NCBI RefSeq assembly: GCF_018614615.1
Contig: NZ_JAGGOK010000024.1
Span: 47,386 to 111,385, forward strand
Direction of reading: 5' to 3'
Length of the DNA: 64,000 nt
DNA from: Streptomyces sp. ISL-100
GTDB lineage: Bacteria > Actinomycetota > Actinomycetes > Streptomycetales > Streptomycetaceae
Shown here piece after piece: positions 57,927 to 64,000 of the stretch. Positions within the stretch are counted from its first letter, which is position 1. Every line of letters starts with the position of its first letter. Below the pieces are notes generated by a model. It made no database searches. It was not told the DNA's origin and saw only the letters and a list, made by a program, of their open reading frames with translations. A program made the position numbers and the translations under genes.

Positions 57927-58775
57927 GTGGCCAGGAAGCTCGCCGTCATCGGGGCCGGACTCATGGGGTCCGGTATCGCGCAGGTCTCGGCGCAGGCGGG
58001 CTGGGACGTCGTTCTGCGCGATGTCACCGATGCCGCGCTGACCCGCGGCCGTGACGGCATCAAGGCCTCGTACGACAAGTTCGTGTCCAAGGGGAAGCTG
58101 GACGCCGCGGACGCCGAGGCGGCGCTCGGCCGCATCACGACGACCACCGACCTCGACGCGGTCGCCGACGCCGACATCGTCGTCGAGGCCGTCTTCGAGA
58201 AGCTCGAGGTCAAGCACGAGATCTTCCGCGCGCTCGACAAGATCGTCCGGCCGGACGCGGTCCTCGCGTCCAACACCTCCGCCATCCCGATCACCAAGAT
58301 CGCGGCCGTGACGGAGCGTCCGGAGCGGGTCGTCGGCGCGCACTTCTTCTCGCCCGTACCGATGATGCAGCTGTGCGAGCTCGTACGGGGCTACAAGACC
58401 AGCGACGAAACGCTCGCCACCACGCGGGAGTTCGCCGAGTCGGTCGGCAAGACCTGCATCGTCGTCAACCGCGACGTGGCCGGCTTCGTCACCACCCGCC
58501 TCATCTCGGCCCTCGTGGTCGAGGCCGCGAAGCTGTACGAGTCGGGCGTCGCCTCGGCAGAGGACATCGACATCGCCTGCAAGCTGGGCTTCGGGCACGC
58601 CATGGGCCCGCTCGCGACCGCGGACCTGACCGGCGTCGACATCCTGCTGCACGCGACCAGCAACATCTACACGGAGTCGCAGGACGAGAAGTTCGCCCCG
58701 CCGGAGTTGATGCGCCGGATGGTTGATGCCGGTGACATCGGGCGCAAGAGCGGGCAGGGCTTCTACAAGCACTGA
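57927..58775 (+). CDS. 3-hydroxybutyryl-CoA dehydrogenase
   Basis: The 282-residue enzyme reduces acetoacetyl-CoA or oxidises 3-hydroxybutyryl-CoA with NAD(P). The Rossmann motif is VIGAGLMGSG (7-16), and the catalytic His-Glu pair is H139 (VGAHFFSPVPMMQL) with E151. The C-terminal dimer domain has FGHAMGPLATADLTG. GTG 57927 follows a GGGG-type site. In Streptomyces it may serve the ethylmalonyl-CoA or butyryl-CoA route. It is followed by a hairpin terminator. Confidence 0.95.
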   Translation: MARKLAVIGAGLMGSGIAQVSAQAGWDVVLRDVTDAALTRGRDGIKASYDKFVSKGKLDAADAEAALGRITTTTDLDAVADADIVVEAVFEKLEVKHEIFRALDKIVRPDAVLASNTSAIPITKIAAVTERPERVVGAHFFSPVPMMQLCELVRGYKTSDETLATTREFAESVGKTCIVVNRDVAGFVTTRLISALVVEAAKLYESGVASAEDIDIACKLGFGHAMGPLATADLTGVDILLHATSNIYTESQDEKFAPPELMRRMVDAGDIGRKSGQGFYKH

Positions 58776-58786
58776 TGCCCTGTCAG

Positions 58787-58808
58787 CCCCTGGGGTCACT
58801 CCCAGGGG
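58787..58808 (+). terminator. Hairpin after the dehydrogenase gene
   Basis: An 8-bp perfect stem (58787-58794 with 58801-58808) and a 6-base loop, 11 bases past the stop. Confidence 0.7.
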
Positions 58809-58922
58809 TGAATTCGGTATCGGTTCGCTTACGGACGGCAACTTCCTGACCCGTAAGGCAGTCAGTTGGGTGCAGGGAAAGAAACAAGACACGGAGAACT
58901 GACGCACTCTCGGGGAGCGCAT

Positions 58923-59246
58923 ATGCACATCAGGGGCGACCACGTCGAGCTGGTCGTCGGGGGCCGCCTCGACGTCCGCAGCGCGGCGGACGCCCGTACG
59001 GTCCTGCACTCGGCCGTCGACGACGGTGTCGGCGATCTGGTGCTGGACCTGACCGAGCTGGATTCCTGGGACGCCACCGGACTGGGCGTGATCATGGGCG
59101 CCCACCGGCGGGCCGGGCGGGCGGGCCGCAGGCTCGTGCTGCGCGGCGTACCGGCCCAGATGCAGCGCCTGCTGGTCGCGACCAGGCTGCACCGCATCCT
59201 CGCCATCGAGGGCGGCCTCGCCGCCGAGTCGCTGCCGCGGGTCTGA
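58923..59246 (+). CDS. STAS-domain protein (anti-sigma factor antagonist-like)
   Basis: The 107-residue protein is a single STAS fold: VELVVGGRLDVRSAADAR, then the regulatory loop ELDSWDATGLGVIMGAH, where T of DATG sits at the usual phosphoserine site. The ATG follows CTCGGGGAG. It could act in a partner-switching cascade controlling a sigma factor, but no anti-sigma kinase is adjacent. Confidence 0.9.
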   Translation: MHIRGDHVELVVGGRLDVRSAADARTVLHSAVDDGVGDLVLDLTELDSWDATGLGVIMGAHRRAGRAGRRLVLRGVPAQMQRLLVATRLHRILAIEGGLAAESLPRV

Positions 59247-59488
59247 GCGGTACGGCGTAGGGCGCGAAGCGGCGCGATACGTACTGCGGGCGCACAATCC
59301 TCACGAGACTGTGACGTCCCGGGCGGGGTGGCACCCCTCGTGTTCCCGGATACTGTGCGAAGGTCTAGGGTTCGGTCGCCTGCTGATTGACGAACCCGAG
59401 TACGGCGGGCACCGGACCAGAAGCGACAGCGCGCGTGGGAAAGGCCGGGAGGGGCATCCGCACGCAACGCATCTGGGGGGCTTTGACC

Positions 59489-62251
59489 ATGGACCCGATG
59501 AACCGGGGACCGGAAGAGTACGGCCACGACAACGACGGATTCGGCGAGAGCGAAGCCGGTGACGGATCGCGCCGGCCACCACGAGACGCGATGCCGCCGG
59601 CCCTTGCGCAGAGCAGCAGCCAGAGCAGTCAGGGCATTTCCGGCAGTCCGGGCAAGGGGAGCGGGCAGACCTCGTCGGCACCCGCCCGCACCGTGCAGGT
59701 CGTCGCGGGCGACTTCCTGCTCACCGTCAACCCCGTGGACGGCAGCGAGATCGAAGTCTGCCCGCCCGGTGAGCGTCCCGCGCGGCCGGTCAGGCACAGC
59801 GCCGACGACCGCGCCGAGCTGCTGCGGGCGTCCAGGCCGCCCGTACCGCCGGGGCCCGTCGTTCCCGAGCTGCCGCTCCTGGAGCGTCAGGAGGAGCGCG
59901 AGAGGCTCGTACGGCTGCTCGCGCGCGGCCGCTCGGTGCGGCTGACCGGGCCGTCGGGATCCGGGCGTACGGCGCTGCTCGATGCCGTCGCCGCCGACTG
60001 CGCGGACCTCGCGCCCGACGGAGTCGTACGGCTCAGCGGAGCCCACCGCACGCCCGAAGAGCTGCTCCACGACCTGTTCGCCGCCGTGTACAGCGCGCCG
60101 CTGCACCGCCCGGACCGGGCGGGGCTGCTCGATCTCGTCCATGACATCGGCGCGGTCGTCGTCCTCGACGACCTGGACTTCGGCGGGGCGGCCCTGGACG
60201 AGCTGCTGGAGGCCACGCCCGAGTGCGCCTTCCTGCTGGCGGCGACGCCCGGCGTCGCCGCTCCCTCGCCCGACTCGCACATCGAGGAGGTCTTCCTCGG
60301 CGGTCTCGGCCGCAGCGCCAGCCTGGAACTCCTGGAGCGGGCCGTGGAGCGGCCCCTCACCGAGGACGAGGCGAACTGGGCGGGCGACCTGTGGTTCGAG
60401 TCCGAGGGGCTGCCGCTGCGCTTCACGCAGGCGGGTGCGCTGCTGCGGCAGCGGGACAAGCTGCGCGCCGATCCCAACGCCTTCGACGAGTACGGGTACT
60501 TCAACGAGCAGCCGTTCGACGCGCCCTTCGACGCGGAGGACGGTCACGACGTACCCCTGCCGTCGCTCGCCGAGGGGGCGATGCCGGCTGCGCTGCTCGC
60601 GTCCCGGCTGAGCGAGTCGGCACGGGCCACGCTGCGCTTCGCCATCGCGCTCGGCGGGGAGGTGCCGAACCAGGCGCACCTGCCGGCCCTGGTGGGGGAC
60701 ACCCACGCGGACGCCGCGCTCGGCGAGCTGATGAGCTGCGGGCTGCTCTCGCCGGTCGGGGCGCGTTTCCGGCTGGCGGCCGGTGTGGCCGTACAGCTGG
60801 AGGCCGCCGGGTTCGCGGACGACGTGGCGGAGCAGGCGCACACCGCCGCCCAGCACTACGCCTGGTGGGCCGGGCACCCCTCGGTGTCGCCCGAGCGGGC
60901 GGCCGCGGAGGCCGACGCGATGCTCGCGGCGATGGGCGCCCTGGTGCCGGGTACGGAGGCGGGGCACCCGAGCGCCGCCGTGCTGCTGGCCCGTACGGCG
61001 GCTCCCGCCTTCGCCGCCGGGCTTTCCTGGGGCGCGTGGGAGCGGACGCTGCGGGCGGGCCTTGAGGCCGCGCGCATCGCGGGGGAGGTTGCCGAAGAGG
61101 CGTACTTCCACCACGAGTTGGGCGTCCTGGCGCTCTGTACGGGCAATCTGGACCGGGCCCGGGCCGAGCTGGAGGCGTCCATCGCCATGCGCGGCGCCGT
61201 GGCCGACAAGAGCGGCACCGTCGCCGGACGCAGGGCGCTGGCGCTGGTCGCGGACCGCTCCGGCGCGGGCGCCGGCGGGCTCGTGCTCGGCGGACGTACG
61301 CCCGCGGGCGAGGAGGTGCCGGCGGCTCGGTACGAGGAGTCGGCGTCGCCGCCCGGTGGCGTACCGGCAGCGGTCGTACCCCTGTCGCTTTCGGCCAGGG
61401 CGGCCGACGGGGCGGGGGACGACAGCACGTTGGTCACCCACCGCTCGCCGGAGGGCGGTGGGGGTGGCGCTGGTGGCCGTCTCGCCGTGCTCACCGGCGC
61501 CCGGCGCAATATGGTCGCGGCGGGCGCGGGCGCGCTGCTCGTCGCCGTACTCGGCACCGTGGTGACGCTCGGCGCGGCCTCGGACGGCGACGAGTCGCCG
61601 AACAGGGTGACGTCCGAGCAGTCGGCCAATGAGGACGAAGGGCAGGACGGGCTGATCGCCGACGAGCCGACCCAGGGCTCCACCAAGCGCCCGGGGGACC
61701 CGGGCGATCCGTCCGGTCCCGGTACGTCGGGACAGCCGCAGCCGGGTGCGAGTGGTGGCAGCGGGTCGGGTGGTGATCCGTCGAAGAGCGGCACGCCGAC
61801 GGACGACGGTTCGTCTTCGCCGGGCAGCCGGCCGCCGACGTCGGACGATCCGACCTCGGGTGGCCCGACTACCGGTGGGCCGACGACTGGTGGTTCTACT
61901 ACGGGTGGTCCGACCACGGGTGGTCCGACGACCGGGGGTCCGACCACTGGCGGTCCGACTACGGGTGGCCCGACTACGGGTGGTCCGACGTCGACTGGCG
62001 GTACGACCGACGGAGGCACGACTGACGGCGGCACCACCGATGGCGGTACTACCGATGGTGGAACCACGACGGACGGGGGGACGACGGACGGGGGGACGAC
62101 GGACGGCGGCTCCACGGACGGCGGGACCACGAGTGGTGCCGAGGGCGGGACCACCGACGGTGGCACGACGGACGGCACCACCACCGGGGGCAGCAGCCCG
62201 AGCAACAGCGCGCCGGCTTCGTCCAGCGCACCGGTTTCGTCCCCGTCGTAG
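59489..62251 (+). CDS. Large membrane-anchored ATP-binding (STAND-like) protein with Thr/Gly-repeat tail
   Basis: The 920-residue protein starts with ATG 59489 behind CTGGGGGG. A disordered N-terminus (1-120) is followed by an NTPase domain. Walker A is LTGPSGSGRT (152-161), with R160 where Lys is expected, and Walker B-like VVVLDDLDF follows. A winged-helix and helical-repeat region (about 390-600) comes next, then one membrane helix near residues 685-710 (MVAAGAGALLVAVLGTVVTLGAA). The last 200 residues are low-complexity, with runs of GGPTT then GGTTD repeats, and should lie outside the membrane. It resembles a protein at the same place in S. coelicolor (from memory). The role is unknown; the Arg in Walker A makes ATP hydrolysis doubtful. 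Confidence 0.88.
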   Translation: MDPMNRGPEEYGHDNDGFGESEAGDGSRRPPRDAMPPALAQSSSQSSQGISGSPGKGSGQTSSAPARTVQVVAGDFLLTVNPVDGSEIEVCPPGERPARPVRHSADDRAELLRASRPPVPPGPVVPELPLLERQEERERLVRLLARGRSVRLTGPSGSGRTALLDAVAADCADLAPDGVVRLSGAHRTPEELLHDLFAAVYSAPLHRPDRAGLLDLVHDIGAVVVLDDLDFGGAALDELLEATPECAFLLAATPGVAAPSPDSHIEEVFLGGLGRSASLELLERAVERPLTEDEANWAGDLWFESEGLPLRFTQAGALLRQRDKLRADPNAFDEYGYFNEQPFDAPFDAEDGHDVPLPSLAEGAMPAALLASRLSESARATLRFAIALGGEVPNQAHLPALVGDTHADAALGELMSCGLLSPVGARFRLAAGVAVQLEAAGFADDVAEQAHTAAQHYAWWAGHPSVSPERAAAEADAMLAAMGALVPGTEAGHPSAAVLLARTAAPAFAAGLSWGAWERTLRAGLEAARIAGEVAEEAYFHHELGVLALCTGNLDRARAELEASIAMRGAVADKSGTVAGRRALALVADRSGAGAGGLVLGGRTPAGEEVPAARYEESASPPGGVPAAVVPLSLSARAADGAGDDSTLVTHRSPEGGGGGAGGRLAVLTGARRNMVAAGAGALLVAVLGTVVTLGAASDGDESPNRVTSEQSANEDEGQDGLIADEPTQGSTKRPGDPGDPSGPGTSGQPQPGASGGSGSGGDPSKSGTPTDDGSSSPGSRPPTSDDPTSGGPTTGGPTTGGSTTGGPTTGGPTTGGPTTGGPTTGGPTTGGPTSTGGTTDGGTTDGGTTDGGTTDGGTTTDGGTTDGGTTDGGSTDGGTTSGAEGGTTDGGTTDGTTTGGSSPSNSAPASSSAPVSSPS
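61857..62191 (+). repeat. Coding tandem repeats (GGPTT)n and (GGTTD)n
   Basis: A 15-base unit encoding Gly-Gly-Pro-Thr-Thr repeats about nine times (61857-61990), then a 15-base unit encoding Gly-Gly-Thr-Thr-Asp repeats about ten times with small variations. Copy number is likely to vary between strains. Confidence 0.85.
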
Positions 62252-62374
62252 GGCACGGGTGCCTGCGGCGCCTGTCCCCTGCCCGCCCCTTCTACCCGCC
62301 CCTTCCCGCAACTGGGGCTCCGCCCAGACCCCGCTCCCCAAACGCCGGAGGGGCCCCATAGGAGTCAGCCGTTC
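62252..62374. other. Spacer before the IS110 element
   Basis: A C-rich stretch (to about 62330) and an interrupted GC-rich inverted repeat (GGGGCTCCGCCCAGACCCCG, then GGAGGGGCCCC) may end the upstream transcript. No gene is seen. Confidence 0.45.
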
Positions 62375-62588
62375 ACCTGCGGATGACGCCTCGCGGGCGT
62401 GAAAATCGGTACGGGGGCTGTCCGCCGACGCCGATCGATGTTTGGGCTGTGAGCCCGCATAGGAGTCTGGTGAGGGAGCCGTCCGAGGGGCCGCACACTG
62501 TCGCCTTGAGCACGCCGATCAGCCTTTCCGTTCCCCTCAGGCTCCCCGGGCAGCCCCCGCCCGCACCAGCGCAACAGAGGGGTATGTC
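62375..62588 (+). ncRNA. Candidate IS110 bridge-RNA region (5' non-coding end)
   Basis: About 210 bases lie between the end of host-like sequence and the transposase start with no coding signal but many short inverted repeats. In IS110 (not IS1111) elements the left non-coding end encodes the bridge RNA whose loops choose target and donor. This is an assignment by position; loops were not matched to flanks. Confidence 0.4.
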
Positions 62589-63917
62589 ATGGAGGAGTTG
62601 AGAGAGGACCACGACGACGGAACGGTCGCCAGGGTCGCGGCGATCGACATCGCGAAGGCATCCGGGATGGTCTGCCTGCGCGTCCCGCACGACACCATAG
62701 AGGGCCGGCGCATCCAGCAGGTCTGGAATGTCGCCTCGACCACCAACGCGATCCTGGAACTCGGAGACCGGCTGGTCTGCCAAGGCGTCGAGCGGGTGGT
62801 GATGGAGGCGACTGGCAACTACTGGCGCCCGTTCTTCTACCTGCTGGAAGCCCGCGGCCTGGACTGCTGGCTCGTGAACGCGCGGGACGTGAAGAACGTC
62901 CCCGGACGTCCCAAGACCGACAAGCTCGATGCGGTCTGGCTGGCCAAGCTCGGCGAACGCGGCATGGTCCGTGCCTCGTTCGTCCCGCCCAAACCGGTCC
63001 GGCAGCTGCGGGACTTCACCCGCACCCGCACCGTGTTCGTCCAGGAACGCACCCGGCACAAGCACCGCGTGGACAAGGCTCTGCAGGACGCGCAGATCAA
63101 ACTGTCCGGGACCGTCTCCGACCTCTTCGGCCTGTCGGGGCGGGCCATGATGAACGCCATGGTCGCCGGCGAACGCAATCCCCGCACCCTCGCCGAGCTC
63201 GCCCAGGGCAGCCTCGTCAAGAAGAAGACGGCCCTGACCGAGGCCCTGACCGGGCAGTTCGAGGACCACCACGCCCGGCTGCTCGGGGTGCTGCTGGCCA
63301 GCGTCGACCACCTGACCGCCCAGATCCGCGAACTCGACCAGCTCATCGCCCAGACGCTGGAGGAGATCACCACACCGCACGACACCCCGGGCACCGGGGA
63401 CGAGCCGGCCACCGCGGTAAGTGCACAGGTCCTGGCCGAGCGCCTGGACGCCGTTCCCGGCATCGGACCGACCACCGCGCAGATCATCCTCGCCGAGATC
63501 GGCGCGGACATGAGCCGCTTCCCCACCCCCGAACACCTGGTCTCGTGGGCGAAGTTGTGTCCCCGGACCATCCAGTCCGGAGCGAAGAACACCGCGGGCC
63601 CGGCCGGGCAGGGCAACCCCTGGCTCAAGGGCGCCCTCGGCGAGGCCGCCAACGCGGCCGCCCGCACCGACACCTTCCTGGGCGCACGCTACCGCCGCAT
63701 CGTCAAACGCCGCGGCCACGCCAAAGCCCTGGTCGCCGTCGCCCGCTCGATACTCGTCATCGCCTGGCACCTGATCAACGACCCGGACGCCTCCTACCAG
63801 GAGCTCGGCGCCGACTGGCACCGGCGCCATCTCGACCCCGCCCGCAAGACCCGCGACCTCGTCCGCCAGCTCCAGGCCCTCGGCCACCAGGTCGCCCTCA
63901 CCCCGACATCAGCCTGA
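62589..63917 (+). CDS. IS110-family transposase (DEDD recombinase)
   Basis: The 442-residue protein has an N-terminal RuvC-like domain with D20 (VAAIDIAKASG), E73 (VVMEATGNYW), D111 and D114 (PKTDKLDAVWLA), the DEDD tetrad. A coiled coil and the Transposase_20 domain follow (LDAVPGIGPTTAQIILAEIG, CPRTIQSGAKNTAG). All key residues are present and the frame is intact, so it may be active. The ATG follows AGAGGGG. A strong hairpin follows at 63935-63960. Confidence 0.95.
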   Translation: MEELREDHDDGTVARVAAIDIAKASGMVCLRVPHDTIEGRRIQQVWNVASTTNAILELGDRLVCQGVERVVMEATGNYWRPFFYLLEARGLDCWLVNARDVKNVPGRPKTDKLDAVWLAKLGERGMVRASFVPPKPVRQLRDFTRTRTVFVQERTRHKHRVDKALQDAQIKLSGTVSDLFGLSGRAMMNAMVAGERNPRTLAELAQGSLVKKKTALTEALTGQFEDHHARLLGVLLASVDHLTAQIRELDQLIAQTLEEITTPHDTPGTGDEPATAVSAQVLAERLDAVPGIGPTTAQIILAEIGADMSRFPTPEHLVSWAKLCPRTIQSGAKNTAGPAGQGNPWLKGALGEAANAAARTDTFLGARYRRIVKRRGHAKALVAVARSILVIAWHLINDPDASYQELGADWHRRHLDPARKTRDLVRQLQALGHQVALTPTSA

Positions 63918-63934
63918 CCGCCCCACCCCACCGA

Positions 63935-63960
63935 CATCCGGTCCGCAAGCGGACCGGATG
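63935..63960 (+). terminator. 12-bp perfect hairpin after the IS110 transposase
   Basis: The arms 63935-63946 and 63949-63960 pair perfectly around AA, 17 bases after the stop. It may be a terminator or part of the element's right end, which is not resolved before the window ends. Confidence 0.75.
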
Positions 63961-64000
63961 CTGCCGCCTGCCCAGCCACAGGTGGATTTTCCGTTCAGCC

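Noticed and set aside
61857..62191. A CRISPR array
   Set aside because: The repeats are continuous 15-base in-frame coding units without spacers, inside one large gene.

Overview
The window is a Streptomyces-type actinomycete chromosome. Support comes from the very high GC with strong third-position bias, the frequent GTG and TTG starts, and the gene order lysA-hom-thrC-thrB-rho-LCP-rpmE-prfA-prmC-tsaC-phosphatase-glyA-WecA/TagO-like-atpIBEFHAGDC. That order matches, from memory, the SCO5352-SCO5387 neighbourhood of S. coelicolor. Confidence is high for the genus group; no species can be named.

Layout. (1) 1-7,596 is a defence-flavoured flank. It has a partial XRE-type regulator, two small overlapping genes, a 1,529-residue PglW-like NERD/double-kinase protein, and divergently a two-gene cassette of an AAA ATPase and a DUF4276/TOPRIM-like protein (AbiL/RloAB-like). 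(2) 7,597-22,930 is an integrated genomic island. It is bounded by a 47-bp perfect direct repeat that is the 3' part of tRNA-Arg(CCG); the intact tRNA is at the right end. Inside are a frameshifted tyrosine integrase, an unrecognised 467-residue protein, a family-2 glycosyltransferase, a secreted trypsin-like pseudoprotease with FG-GAP repeats, a secreted small protein, a Tat-exported ALF-repeat/alanine-rich protein followed by a four-helix membrane protein (candidate toxin/immunity pair), and an IS5-type transposase remnant. (3) 22,957-50,614 is conserved core: an orphan response regulator, nrtL, lysine and threonine biosynthesis, rho, an active trypsin-like FG-GAP protease, an LCP protein, the rpmE/prfA/prmC translation cluster, tsaC, a Cys-to-Ser phosphatase homologue, glyA, a TagO/WecA-like transferase, the nine-gene F1Fo ATP synthase cluster, and a DUF2550 protein. 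(4) 50,705-62,251 holds a GH18 chitinase with the classic pair of 12-bp promoter repeats, a two-component system, a TnpB-only IS605-type element carrying a divergent ribbon-helix-helix gene, a conserved membrane protein, a corrinoid adenosyltransferase, an ABC-2 permease remnant, 3-hydroxybutyryl-CoA dehydrogenase, a STAS protein and a membrane-anchored ATP-binding protein with a Thr/Gly-repeat tail. (5) From about 62,375 to the end lies an IS110-family element with a non-coding leader that could encode a bridge RNA.

How the parts fit. Core genes form housekeeping operons separated by long perfect hairpins without strong U-tracts. The tRNA-Arg site has acted as an integration hotspot: the island replaced the sequence directly downstream of the tRNA, and both the original and the replacement terminator hairpins can be seen. 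The most unusual material is the PglW-like protein with no PglX/Y/Z in view beside an ATPase/DUF4276 pair, the ALF-repeat protein with its small membrane partner, the unrecognised island protein, and two independent RNA-guided-type mobile elements (TnpB and IS110).
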